Notes: a model not told the origin generated them from the sequence alone. DNA of 64,000 bases from Ceratodon purpureus (GCA_014871385.1 CM026433.1:7227528-7291527); one strand, 5' to 3'. Counted from the first letter of the stretch, positions 11,801 to 22,786 are shown. Numbers and translations are program-made.

Positions 11801-11923
11801 TGGAAACGAGCTCCTCATGCACAGCTCCACTTGCGTAGAACCTCGTCTCATGACCGGGGCATAGCGTGTGTCCAGTGCAAAGTGGGGAATGTACTGATTG
11901 CTTCGTTCAGCCCTTGCTGCCAT
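8817..11923 (-). CDS. DDE-type transposase with CxxC and CxxH motifs (948 aa)
   Basis: Probable transposase catalysing cut-and-paste movement of the 11-kb element. Four exons keep frame: 11923-10651, 10549-10147, 10089-9471 and 9368-8817 (introns 101, 57 and 102 bp). A TAG at 10145-10143 falls inside the 57-bp intron. N-terminal ~420 residues: a coiled coil (~130-220) and a possible DNA-binding helical region. The catalytic core shows a first Asp in MKLDEAEI (~438), a second Asp in AADMK (~535), then CIYC (555-558), CTLH (602-605) and a Glu in GMEKSHHQAK (~791). D2 followed by CxxC and later C/DxxH is a known signature of several eukaryotic transposase superfamilies, including CACTA. The C-terminus is basic, then strongly acidic. 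The third catalytic residue is inferred by analogy. I cannot place it in a named superfamily. Confidence 0.75.
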
Positions 11924-12773
11924 CGTGGACCCGATAGTCGGTAATCTTGATTGAATCTCCCCTGGTCACACTTGGTGATTTGCTGTTATTCGAGAGAACT
12001 TGTTATGATCTTGGGACACCTCCTACACCCAATGAAAAACTAAATTCACAACCTCAAATACTCCGAACCTAATTCGATAGACCTGCGTGGCATCTACAAG
12101 CGCTATCGACCACGAAACCTACATTGCCTTATGCCGTTGTGGCAGCAAGGGCTAATGAAATCGAAATTCAAATTGCTCAAAAACCCAGTACCCCCTGAAC
12201 ACCCCACAAAGGTTTATCGAATTAGGTTAACTTACCTTCCCTTCAAGTACATCAGTTTTCATCTCTTCGTTGAAACCTTGGTCGCCGACTGAGAACAACC
12301 CCCCGCCGCCGTCGCTGCCAGCGGACGCTGCCAAGAAATGAATTGCAATCTCAATTTTGCTCCTCCGGTCTGGGGCGCCATCGCCACTCGGAATCTTTCT
12401 CGCAAATCACATACGATTGTGCGTCCCACAGTGCCAACAACGACTTGCTTGAAGCAGAACAGGGCGCTTCGTTTTCTTGGTGCTGAACGGCGTAGAGCCG
12501 GTGGCGCCATCGCGCCCAGACCGTTGTGGCAACAACTCGAACAATCCGTGGATCGAGGCAACGGATTGAGGCACTTCATTAATCGCCGAGCAATAAATCC
12601 CACTCCTTGGCGCTCAACAACCACCGTCCACGCCCTCTCGCCAACGAGGCAAAACCCGGCCACGCAACTCCCGTCCGTCTCCAAAAGGCCGCTTCGGGCA
12701 GCGTTTCAGACCCCTGCTGCCAGCGACAGAGGGGGTTTTGGGCAGGCAGCCCACCTAATCCGGGCTGCCTTAC
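11924..12773. other. right subterminal region and transposase promoter
   Basis: Non-coding DNA upstream of the transposase start, running to the right terminal repeat. Exact palindrome sites lie at 12314 and 12716. Open frames on both strands at 12,260-12,800 overlap each other and the terminal repeat and are rejected. GTAACTTACC-like splice motifs near 12,230-12,240 (minus strand) could mark a 5'UTR intron. Confidence 0.5.
12744..12770. repeat. subterminal hairpin, right end
   Basis: AGGCAGCCC (12744-12752) and GGGCTGCCT (12762-12770) are perfect 9-bp inverted arms around a 9-nt loop, three bases inside the right terminal repeat. It mirrors the hairpin near the left end, with a different stem sequence. 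Confidence 0.75.
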
Positions 12774-12809
12774 AAGGCCCGTTGGAGACCTCATTTTTCC
12801 CCTAATGAA
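12774..12809 (-). repeat. right terminal inverted repeat of 11-kb transposon
   Basis: Reverse-complement partner of 1727-1762: AAGGCCCGTTGGAGACC at 12774-12790 and CCTAATGAA at 12801-12809. The LINE coding sequence begins almost immediately outside it. Confidence 0.85.
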
Positions 12810-15800
12810 AAGCACCTCTGAACCGTAAGAGAGAAGTGGAACTTCGCAGCAAGTTGGAAGCAGCGACCGTTTCCCTTCAGGCCAACCCCCTTTCGAGCTC
12901 GCTCCAACTGGAGGTCGCCAAATTTCGAGAAGAGTTGGGCTCTCTGGAGCGAATACAGGCTGATGGCGCTAGGGTGCGGGCTAGAACTCGCTGGAAAGAA
13001 AAGGGAGATGATTGCAACAAAGAGTTTTTCCGATGGGTCCCGTAGAAGCCAAGAGCAACCGTCATCCCTGAGCTGCGAGGTAACGACGGCCTGCTTCACC
13101 AGCAGGGCCCCCAAATGGAAGCGGTAGCTAGGGAGTTCTACGCCAATCTCTACGCTGCCCCTGCGGACCCTCCCCCAGACCTTTGCGACCTAGTGCTGAG
13201 CAAAATTCCCCAGCGCATTCCTCCCGACCAGAACAGAGACCTTGGTAGGCTGCTCACGAGCGATGAGCTGTACAAGGCTGCTAAGTCGCTGGCGAAGGAT
13301 AAAGCCCCCGGGCCGGATGGAATTAACGTCCAATTTTATACCTGCCACTGGAAGCTTATCGGTGGTGAGTTTTTAGCGATGATCAACAAGGCCCTGGCTG
13401 CCGGTCAATTACCCCAGGGAATGACCAAAGGTCTTCTCTCCCTCATCTACAAATCTGGCCCAAAGGAGGAGCTCCCCAATTGGAGGCCGATTACTTTACT
13501 GAATACATCCTACAAAATCCTAGCAAAGGCTCTCCAGCTCAAGATTAAACCAGTTTTATCTGACCTAATTGACCCAGACCAGACGGCTTTTGTGCCCCTT
13601 AGATCTATACTCGACAATGTGCTGGTGACGCATGAGACCATCAACTATGCGAAGAGATCCTCCCAGCCCCTTCTCTTCCTCAAAGTTGATTTCAGCAAGG
13701 CCTTTGATAAGGTAAGCTGGGATTTTCTATTCAAGTGTTTGGCCAAATTTGGTTTCTGCGACTATTTTATTTCCCTGGTCAAGCTCCTTTTTAGAGGAGC
13801 TTCAGCCTCGGTTAATCTGAATGGATCCAGAACTGATACATTCCCCATTAAGAGAGGGGTGAGGCAAGGCTGCCCCCTTGCCCCCTCTCTCTTCATCATT
13901 GTGGCTGAGGTTTTAAATATCTTAGTTAAGGATGCCGAGCTTGGTGGTTTAATCCAGGGGATCCACCTCCCTAACTCCACCCAAACTCAAATTATTTCTC
14001 AATTTGCAGACGATACTTCAATGACTTTAGAGATTAGTGATCCTGAGTCCATCAGGTGCCTTATTACCATTTTAGATACCTTTAAAAATGTTAGTGGCTT
14101 GGAAATTAACTGGCAGAAAAGTCACGCTTATTGGCTTAGTCACAGTAGGAAATCCCAATGGCTTGAGCACATAGGTTGGACCTGGGCCACTGAGGATGAT
14201 TTAGTCAAGCTTTTGGGTACCCCATTTGGGATCGACCCCTCATCTAGTAGTATAGATGATTTCCTCTTAGACAGGGTCACGAAGAAACTGTCGTACTGGA
14301 CTTCCCAGCGTCTCTCATTGGCTGGGAGAGCTCTTGTAGTGAAGCAAGTGCTTCTATCTTCACTGTGGTTCTTTGTCTCTGTCTGGCAAGGAACTGTAAA
14401 AGTTTTAAGCAAGATTCGTTGCCTGCTTCGAAACTATCTGTGGACCGGGAAGGAGCACACCGCAAGGACTCGGGTTAGCTGGAGAGATTGCTGTGTAAAG
14501 CGGAAGGCTGGAGGTCTCAGTCTGATTGACCCCCAAGTAACCACTTCCTCCTTGCTCGGCAAATGGATCCTCACAGCCTATAGCCCAGGGAGCTCGAATC
14601 TGCAAGTTCTCTTGCGTGACAAGCTCTGGTACTGCAGCCCCTGCAAAGGCCCAGTTTGGCCTGCTAACCCTCATTGGGGACTCTCAAAATCTCACACCCC
14701 CAAGCCAGGCTCCAAGGTCTGGAGCAAAATCCACCTGGCTTGGAGGAAACTCAATCCTAAAGTCAAATGTATCCCTCCTTCCGGCCCTGCTGAAGCCTCC
14801 CAAGTGCCGCTATGGTGGGATTCTGAATTCAAAGGAGGACCGCTAAACATTTCTCACGAGTTAGCAAGGGAACTCTACTGCAAGGGCATTCGCACGGTTG
14901 CTGACATCTGGGACCCCCAAAGGAGAGAATTCAAGTCACCGGGCAGGTTGGGCGATGAGTACACACTCTCTGCCGAAGAAGAATCGAGCTTGGCGCCGTT
15001 GATTGAGAGCTGTGAGCAGCGATACAAGGATACCCTGTGCTCCCCGGCCTCGGCTATTTCCCTCGGCGATTGGATCGGGGGCTTCAGGACCGAACAGGAT
15101 GAAGACCCCACCTTCCTCCTCAGAACGTCGGCAACTTGGTGCCTCCGCTCCATCAATGACTTGGCCTGCTCAGGGCACCACCCCAGCCCTATGCCATCTT
15201 TCATGTGGGCCGTAGATCCAAGCTACTCATACGTCATGAAACTGAAGACATCTACAAGGAGATCAGCGAGTGGCCTGGTCCATTTCGGAAAGTTCGTGTG
15301 GCCCAGATCGAGAAGAACAAGGGTCCCAAAGCTGAGTTTTTTCTCTACTTTGGCATGCCTGGCAAACTAGGTGGGATTGATCCTGATCTTTGGAGGTGGT
15401 CTGGGGGCATGCCGTTTATGATGTATTGTGCTCGGAAGGGCCGTGAGCTCCTAACGGGCAGCGCCACTCTCACAAAGTCCATTAAAGACAAATGGCGCAC
15501 AGAAGGGAGCCCGAATTTCACCCTTAAGTGGAAGGACATTTGGAAGTCAGGCAGGAGCAAGAAGGAGGCGGCCTTTATTTGGTCGCTATGGCATCGAGCA
15601 GTGGCAACCAACTCATGGCGGGGTAAATTCATCCCGCACATTGACCAATCTTGCTCCCTTTGTTCTCTTAATTGCACTGAGACTTATACACATTGTTTTT
15701 ACGAGTGTAGGAATGCTAGGAATGTTTGGAACTACTGTTTCTATCTTGTCCATGTGTTCAAGAAGGGAATCAGGAACACTACTCCTCCAAAAACTCTTAC

Positions 15801-16290
15801 CTTCCACCAGTGCCTATTTGGGCAGCACGTTCACTTTTGAAAGAACAGTACCACCAAGCTGTGGTCCCTGATCAGGGGAATCGCCCTCTGGGCCATATGG
15901 CTGAGCAGAAATGAAAAGGTCTTCGGTGGAGACTTATGGTGTGCTAACCGAATTAGACAATTTGTCTGGGATTCACTTCTAGACTATGCAAGGATTGCTT
16001 GGAAACGAACGTTAGCTCAAGTCAAGAAATGCATCTCTGAGGCAATGATCCAAAGCACTCTCAACTCTTTTGACGCGAAATGGCTCGACAGGAATTTAAT
16101 AGGTGTTAGAACTGATAGAAAAGTGGTTTGGAACTTGTTGCCTCCACGTGGTATTGTCACGCACTGGTTCTAGTAGCTGCTAGGGTTCAGAAGTCTTGTT
16201 CTCGCCACCCTGGACTTTGGTCCGTTAAGGATCGGTTGTTCCGTTCTTCTCTGCAATGAAGTTTTTCATTTGCTCCAAAAAAAAAAAAAA
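12810..16290 (+). mobile_element. 5'-truncated L1-type LINE
   Basis: A non-LTR retrotransposon remnant: reverse transcriptase region, plant-type zinc-binding domain downstream, then a 3' tail ending in a run of about 14 A at roughly 16,277-16,290. The endonuclease domain and 5' part are missing. The coding frame is visible right up to the right terminal repeat of the adjacent transposon. Either the LINE inserted there truncated, or the transposon landed in it; no LINE 5' half was seen left of 1,727, which favours truncation. No clear target-site duplication was found. Confidence 0.85.
12836..16173 (+). pseudogene. L1 LINE reverse transcriptase, broken
   Basis: Translated 12836 to ~15230 in one frame except for a TAG at about 13045. 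RT motifs in order: LAKDKAPGPDGIN, NWRPITLLN, VDFSKAFDKVSWDF, RQGCPLAPSLF and FADDTS, the last holding the catalytic aspartates. Around 15,230 the frame shifts, and the sequence continues through KDIWKSG and CSLCSLNCTETYTHCFYEC, the zinc-binding RT-associated domain of plant L1 elements. A TGA at 15838-15840 interrupts the tail, which then reads on to TAG at 16171. With two stops, one frameshift and no endonuclease it cannot move by itself. Similar to many plant LINE copies; family membership is secure from the motifs. Confidence 0.88.
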
Positions 16291-17985
16291 GCATCCTGCA
16301 CCTTGCCAGCATCTTGCCAGCATCTAACCCCAATGTCCAAGCCTGATCGCAGAGGTAAGTCCAGTGGGCATCATTTATTATTCTTTTAAATTCCAAATGA
16401 ACAGCAAGTTCATCAATCCAATGGGGTGCCCCACAGTTGTCAAGGGGGACAATATAAGCATGAAGCAATACAGCACCACCAAAAGGTGAAGGCTGAGCTC
16501 ACACCTTGCGAGCCGCTTCTTGGTCTTTGGAGAGCACAAAATAAACCGCTTCTTGTATGATCTGGAATCTGCCATGATTCATGAAGCCTGCCATGGCTCC
16601 ATTGGGTGCCCCTTGAAAGGGCACTTCATTCCCACCAGTTGATGATGTTCCAAATATAAAAATACAATCGAAACAATCAAAACACTAAAAATGAATCAGG
16701 GCAGTTGATGTTCCAAAAATAATAAAACTTGAAAAAAATAAAAATATGTCAGAGCAGTTGACCCATGGAGTCCACCTGGCACAGTGGTTCGTGCTTTGCA
16801 GGTTCTTAAAAGGGTTAATTAAGGGGTTACAGTGAATATCCCCGAAGGCAGTTCTCTCTCTGGTTCTTTTTTTCGGAGTATTGAAGCCTATTGTAATGGA
16901 AGTTGTCGAGTTTAATCCTTTATCAAATAAAAAATAAACCGTAGCAGGTTTCTCTTACAAATAAGTATTTTAAAAATAAAATATTGGAAGATTTTAAGTT
17001 TAAATTTGATTATTTAACTATTTAATTTTTCGTGAGTGATTTCTTTTTGCCAACAAATGGAAATTAGAAATTCAATTTTGGAGAGGGAAACATAATATTT
17101 TCAAAAAATAAAAGAAAAATAAAATATTTTGAAGCTGTTACGGTACCAGACTACCAGTCGTGTCAAAGAAATAAAAAATAAAATTAAGCAATTACAGAAT
17201 GCTGGTAATTTCCACAGACTCGTCGATGCAAAATATCGATGGAGACCTAAAACAGTTACGGCACATAAAAGCAACATTATCTACCGAAACATACATTTGA
17301 GTTTCCAAAGTCTTCCAAATGGAAGTATTATATTGGTTTTGGATACCACAACGTATTTTTCATTTAAATTTAAATTTAAATTATTTTTGAGTCCATGATG
17401 GATTTTTGTGTGCATTTCCAGACACTGAATAATGTTCATATCTAAAAAAAATTAAAAAAAAAAAAAAAAAAATAATGTGCAATTTTAAAATAATTGTTTA
17501 GTTTGAGAGCCATATGGAATTAGTATGAGAGACCTTTGATTTGTTGTGTGCTGGACAACGTAGAGTAGGCTACAGGACCGGGAATGCCAACGGTACAACA
17601 ACGGCATCCCCACGGGGTGACTCATCCCCAGATTCCAATGTATTGGTCGCCCCTCGAATGGTGCGCCGGATCCAGCCGAAATCCCCCCCAAGGGCCACCT
17701 ACACCGCACTCCCTCCCTCCCTTCCCCCACCAGGGCCACCACCCTTGTACTACACCCTCCGAGCTTGTACCAACCGGAGTACGTCGAGTACTACCTCCGC
17801 CCAGGCTGCAAAAAATCCATCGCAGCAGCAGCAACTCGGAACCCCCGACCCCCCTCAAAACAATGCTTAAACAAATGCCCAACAAATGCACAACAAATCC
17901 ACTGCGCCATGGAATCACGCACCGTGTGCATCCCCGGATAAAATAAAATAATCACAGTACGACGATCAACGCAAACAGTATCACA
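16291..17985. other. AT-rich intergenic DNA
   Basis: No convincing exon. Contains TTGCCAGCATC twice (about 16,311-16,332), several A-rich runs, and a long A tract near 17,450-17,471. The short frames at 17,540-18,130 on both strands overlap and look spurious. Confidence 0.55.
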
Positions 17986-18412
17986 AAACATGTGCAAGAT
18001 ACCCGGACGATACTGTAGTGAAACCGCGTCGTTACTTGCGCGATACGTGGGTGATACCGCTGCAACACCCGCTGACGAAGGCGTGATAATGTGATAATTC
18101 TTCTCTGATACCATCGAGGAACTCACGTGTCGACGACGTACTTAGGAAATCGCACCAAAATCCGGCACTCTCCGGCACCATCAGTACAGTTCCTAGATTT
18201 CACGGCATTAAAATGTACGCTGGTTGTAGACGATGGTGGTTTTGCGTATCGTGACGGCTTTGTGTGATCGTCTCGAGCAGCGGAGGACTGTGTCCGCCGC
18301 CCGACTGAGAACGTATGATACTCAGGCGATACTCGATTTATACACGGCTGATACATGGGTGATACTCGTGTTATACTACTTTGATACTAGTAAGATACCC
18401 GGGTGAAAAGTT
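17986..18412. repeat. degenerate GATAC-rich repeat region
   Basis: The motif GATAC, often as GATACCCG, GATACTCG or GATACGTGGGTGATAC, recurs about ten times on the plus strand with irregular spacing. The pattern suggests a decayed tandem repeat. No coding sequence is apparent. Confidence 0.45.
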
Positions 18413-19941
18413 TGTTTTTGGTGCAGACATTCGTGACAAGCGGGGGAGGGAGGGGGAGGCCATGGCCACGAAGTGCGCGACCGCTCCAGGGACGGCATTA
18501 CACTCGGCAGGATCGTCGCCATCGCCATCGCGCAGCGGAGCTCATAAATGGTGTGCGCTTCCACTGCCTTAGTCCCTGCATTGCAATTTGCGCACCCGCA
18601 CTCGCAGTCGTCTGTTAGTGCTCGCGCCTCCGTCTTCGCATTACCAGCGGGAACTGGAGCGACTGCACTTCCAGCGTCTGTCGTATCGCCGCCCTTCTCG
18701 ATCGTTGGCTCGTGTTCAAGGTACGCTGGAGCCGCTTCGTCTCTCTCCTCTTGTAGCTATCTTCGTTGTTTTGTTGCGAGTTATTGGAGCTTGTTTTTGC
18801 GCGCTTCTTGTAAGATTTCAGGGAGTTTTTCGGAGTTACATTTTGTGCTCTCTTCTTGCGTCGCAAGCGGAGTTTGTGTTCATATCCTTCTTTCGTAGCG
18901 AGTAAGTTTGTAGGTAACCTCATTGGATTCTGTCTCTGCGCTCGCCTTGTGTTGCGAGTGAGATTATAGAGGCATAACTTGTCGGAGGATTGTTTCGGCT
19001 ACTTGCTTGTGTGGAAAGTGATGTCTGGTTCTAGATCCTGCCTTTGTAGCGAGTGCGTTTGCAAGTTGTCTTATCGGAGGTTATTGTCGCGTTCTTTTGT
19101 AGCGACTGAGGGTACATTTGTGGCGAGGAAAGTTGTAGGAGATTACTGAGACTGAAAACTGTTTCTGCATTTCTTTTGTCGTGAGTGACACTGTCTCTCG
19201 CACCCTTAGCTTGTAACGAAAGTTCTTCGGGCCTCAGTTTGCTGGATTTCGCCTCTCGTAGCTTTCTTTTTTCGCGCAAGTTTCTTCTGAGGCGAGTAGG
19301 ATTACGTCTTTCTCTCAAAGTATGTTCCTGCATTATTCTTTTGCTGAACAAGATCTCCGCTTAGTTTGTCGGCTTCATTTGTAAATTCATCTTTGGAGCG
19401 AGTAAGATTGTCGTTGTAAACTTTACGGAGTTTGTTTTCGGTCTGTATCTGGGGAGGTTGGAAGATCCCAGCACGTTAGCCTTTGGAGTTCGATCTTGTG
19501 TCGCTATTTCTAAGAGAATAGGATTGCAGAACCTTGGTACTCTTCAGCTGTTTTTTGCACTACGTCTGCAAGCGAGATATGTTGTCGGTTTCAACGATGA
19601 CTGTAAAGCGAGAGTGTTTGCAAGACCTTAGCTTTTTGTTATTGCGTCCTTCATTCGTGGCTAGTCAGATTGTTGGACCTTTATTAATATATTTTAGTAA
19701 TCTTCAGATGTAGAGAGCGAGGGTATGTTTTCGCTTGTCCCGTATGATTCTACATGGAAGAAAAGGTTTTTTGGTCAGCTTGTAGAGCTTTGGTGCTCTT
19801 GGTCTGAAGGGAGTAAACTGTGGAGTCGGCTGTTGGAGTATGTTCTGTATTCCTCTTCTTCGGCGATCAGGATTTGTAGGTTTGCTTATTGGTGCTTGGT
19901 TGGTGTCTACGTTTGCAGGAGAGAAGGTTGCAAGCATCGCA
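18413..19941 (+). promoter_or_regulatory. promoter and probable long 5' leader of AG-peptide gene
   Basis: A T/G-rich, C-poor stretch without sustained frames, leading to the AG-peptide start. It is interspersed with GTAGCGAGT-like repeats (for example around 18,895, 19,050, 19,400). Such composition fits a transcribed leader or 5'UTR intron; TTTGCAG-type acceptors occur near 19,918. No TATA box could be fixed. Confidence 0.35.
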
Positions 19942-20148
19942 ATGGCCGGAGCAATGAAGACTTTCTTGGCTGCTTTCTTGGTGGTCGCTGTGGCGGCTGT
20001 CGCAGTCCACGCGCACAACGGTGAAGACCACGGGCCCGCGGCGGCTCCTCATTCCTCTGAGTCGGGCGCGGCATCTTTGGTGGCCTCGTTGATGGCGCCT
20101 CTCTTGGTTGCTGTCGGCGCATTCGCCGCTTCCGCTCTACAGATGTAA
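19942..20148 (+). CDS. arabinogalactan peptide (AG-peptide), GPI-anchored precursor (68 aa)
   Basis: Encodes a short cell-surface proteoglycan backbone. Signal peptide: MAGAMKTFLAAFLVVAVAAVAVHA (about residues 1-24; translation could begin at the second Met, residue 5). The mature part is tiny, HNGEDHGPAAAPHSSESG, with Pro-Ala dipeptides of the kind hydroxylated and O-glycosylated by arabinogalactan. The rest is a hydrophobic C-terminal segment (LVASLMAPLLVAVGAFAASALQM) typical of a GPI-anchor signal removed in the ER. Size and layout match plant AG-peptides, which act at the plasma membrane and wall. The frame is open further upstream from 19840, but the Met at 19942 gives the proper signal peptide. 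Confidence 0.85.
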   Translation: MAGAMKTFLAAFLVVAVAAVAVHAHNGEDHGPAAAPHSSESGAASLVASLMAPLLVAVGAFAASALQM

Positions 20149-20426
20149 GGTTATACCGGAAGAGCCTCTAGTGATTGCTTGATCAGGCTTGCGTCGTTGA
20201 TAGTGGGATGTGGCAATCCTCGAGCGGCATGGTGTAATGAATGGCTTGCCCAAGAAGGCATTTTATTTCCTGGCACGAGCAAATGAGTGGGGTGAGAGGT
20301 AGGGAACAGAAACAGGGGAGCTTGAACTTCCCTTTGATTTGTTGCGTCATTCTTTTTAAGGTATACATCGGCTTGTGCAACCACTGGCTGTATCTGTAAT
20401 AATGTGTCTTTTCGGACCGCTTACTG

Positions 20427-20432
20427 AATAAA
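20427..20432 (+). terminator. poly(A) signal AATAAA of AG-peptide gene
   Basis: AATAAA about 280 bp downstream of the AG-peptide stop codon, within a T-rich context. Confidence 0.45.
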
Positions 20433-20459
20433 TGGTTTCAGTGTACACTTCTCTTGTGA

Positions 20460-21955
20460 TTACAGATTTCAAGCATTGTTGGTAGTTGTCAAAGTCTGGT
20501 ATCCCTGTCTCTGCTCGTTTCCGGTTGCGAAGTTATCCAGGCCAATCTTTCGTAGAATGGTAGATATTATCATTCCCTTCGCTAATACCCCCGACGTGCT
20601 CTGAAGCACGACTGGTGCACGACTCCCCCTCTCATTGTTGATAATTTGCATGCGACATTTCGTGTATATTGAGTTGTCTAATAGTGAAACAGGTCTGGTT
20701 GAGTTAGTCTCTGTCAAACTTGGAGAATTTGCATGGTTTAAAACGGATAACTGGGAGAGGTACAGGGACAGAATGCCTTCTGTCTTGATATTACGATGAG
20801 GAATAGATCTATTCAATATAGAGTTTTGTTTTGAGTGCATGTTGCATTTGGATATGGAACGTTTTGTAATTCTTTCCACCTAATTGACACAGATGGCGTA
20901 ACGTGGAAATTTCCATTGCCAACTCTTTTATAGAGGACGCAAATAATTTGGTTATGGGAATTGGTCAGGTTAGGGTCGAATACGACCAGGTAGAAGTCTA
21001 CCGGTTTGACGATAAAACTTTTTCATCGACTTGTTTCTATTTTGCATCGAGTTGATAGTGATAAGAATCCGAATTCGTGTAGCGATATCCTAGCTTGACT
21101 TGGCGTTGTATTGAAGCATTTTGTTTACAGCTTTTTGTTTTGCGATGATTTGTCAGGACGAGTGTTTAAAAGTTGTGATTTGGTTTAAAATTAGGTTTAG
21201 AGACTAACATAAGAATGGTTTGGAGAATGCGTAACACCTGATGGGATGCAGCAACAATCAAGTGTGCTTGGGCTGAGGATTTTGTTTTGATTAGGGAGTT
21301 CTGTCACATTTTGGTAGTAAAACTTGTTTGGTTTTATTGTGGGGTAGAATTGTTTCTTGCACTGCAGGCATTGGCCTATAGGGATTTATGCGATCAGAGA
21401 ATTCCTTTTTCGGAACTGCACGGGCATAGATAACTTACTAGTTTTTTTCCGTCAGTGGCTAAGTGTATAAAAGTGGAAATCTGTGAGACTCATGGAATCT
21501 CCATTACTTGGTGGTATGGAACGACGTTAGTCTGCTAAGTGAGAATGATGTTTCATATCAGGTGGACATCATTTCTTATTTGTAAATTGTTCCACAATGA
21601 GTGCATCACTTTGGATTAGATGATCCAACTCAAGGTGCCCTTGCTGTGCATTATACAGCAAGTTCGTAGGTGTGTGTAGGTTTGTTACGAGCTCTTTTAG
21701 CCAGAGATTTCAAGCTGGCATTGGTAACGCTCTGGTCTGCGAATGATATGGTATGTAGGTAAATGAAGATTTATGATGTTCATACATCTGTGTTATTCTT
21801 ACTAGTATCGGCAGGAGTTGCAAATGACTCCGCCTTCAATTCCCTTGTGATCGAATAGGGTTGGCCTTGTACAAGACAATCCTCTCAAAACAGAGTATTT
21901 TCAATGAACTCATATGAAAGTCTTTCCAAGTGCCTAAAGCTGTAGCATCTATGTC
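20460..21955. other. AT-rich intergenic DNA
   Basis: No gene seen. A minus-strand frame at 20,469-20,879 lacks splice context or recognisable domains and is not reported. Confidence 0.5.
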
Positions 21956-21959
21956 TTGG

Positions 21960-22612
21960 CCAGTAGTGCTCATAGTAAAAATGATGTCTTCAGCATGCCC
22001 AAAACTGCAGTGTATGCTCAAAATCTGCCCAAAAATAATTAAATCATAGAAATTTCAAAAATTCACCAAAAATTGAGAATTTTTATTTTTTTTCAAGTTT
22101 TGTTTTTTCTACATGTAAATACAATTTGAAGGCATGATCTCACTGCTTGGATTTTCAATCCAATATTTCTCCGTATGCCTTTTTTACTATCATAGACCGG
22201 CCTTTGCATAAGAATTTCAGCATACCTCCATGTGAAAATCAAGCATTTCTTTAGGTTTTGCACGTATGAGGGAAAAAAATCTATGGACATATTCCTAATT
22301 CATCTAGGAACAAGAATTTGAAGAGCCTCACATCTAGTTTGCTTTTGAAATTGGTTTTTTTGGCTCACAAAACACTTGAAACCCATTTTGAAACAAGGGA
22401 AAATACTTTTCTTTCAACTTATAACGTTACGATCTCACGAATAGTAAGGATTTCGAATCCAATATATGGGGTACATATACATGTACAAGTAAGGTACTAG
22501 ATCCTACGGTTATTTCCCCAAAATACATCAAAACTTAAAAACTTACACCTTGTATTGAAAGAGTCTAATTTTGAGGGTATTTGGCAGTTTTGGGGCCTTT
22601 CAACTTTAGGGA
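21960..22612 (-). repeat. diverged inverted copy of the left-edge TTAA element
   Basis: Read on the minus strand, this region aligns over most of its length with 110-760: shared blocks include AACCTAAAGAAATGCTTGAT, GAGGTATGCTGAAATTC and TCTCAATTTTTGGTGAATTT. It ends in TTCAACTTTAGGGA followed by TTAA (22613-22616), matching the terminal repeat of that element. The opposite end is not recognisable, so this copy is truncated or decayed. Confidence 0.7.
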
Positions 22613-22786
22613 TTAAAGTAAAAGTAAAATGAAAAAAGTATTTTTGTATATAAGGCTCCAAAGTGAACTACAAAGATATTATGCGTGAAGTCCTAAGGTT
22701 GGGAAGAGAAGCAAATATTGACTTTTGTTTTATAATTTACTTTGATATAATTTCACACATACACATTCTCCAGTAGTTAGTAGCCT

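Larger units (their letters stand above)
2272..12724. repeat. palindromic site family TTGCTG-N-CAGCAA, 17 exact cores
   Basis: Exact GCTGNCAGC cores start at 2272, 3720, 4010, 4189, 4606, 4769, 5039, 5196, 6690, 7925, 8534, 8841, 10605, 10782, 11359, 12314 and 12716. Many extend to TTGCTGNCAGCRA. One-mismatch copies start at 2092, 3435, 3518, 7033, 8437, 8868 and 9368. The sites occur in introns, intergenic DNA and coding exons, where they are read in different frames (Leu-Leu-Pro-Ala, Ala-Gly-Ser-Lys, Ala-Asp-Ser-Lys). Selection is therefore on DNA, not protein. About 0.2 copies are expected by chance in 11 kb. Binding sites for an element-encoded protein are the natural reading, as inference. 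Confidence 0.9.
1727..12809. mobile_element. ~11.1-kb multi-gene DNA transposon, superfamily unassigned
   Basis: Bounded by 36-bp terminal inverted repeats at 1727-1762 and 12774-12809. It contains one plus-strand gene (2496-3837) and two minus-strand genes (4819-6755 and 8817-11923); the last encodes a DDE-type transposase. Seventeen exact copies of the palindrome GCTGNCAGC occur within it and none were noticed elsewhere in the window. GC content and codon use are clearly higher than in the AT-rich flank at 1-1.7 kb. I could not identify a clean target-site duplication: bases outside the left repeat (TTTCTCC) and right repeat (AAGCACC) do not match. No stop codons break the proposed genes, so it may be recently active. 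Confidence 0.8.

Noticed and set aside
16311-16332. Two TTGCCAGCATC copies beyond the LINE as further palindrome sites
   Set aside because: They lack the GCTG half and are not palindromic.
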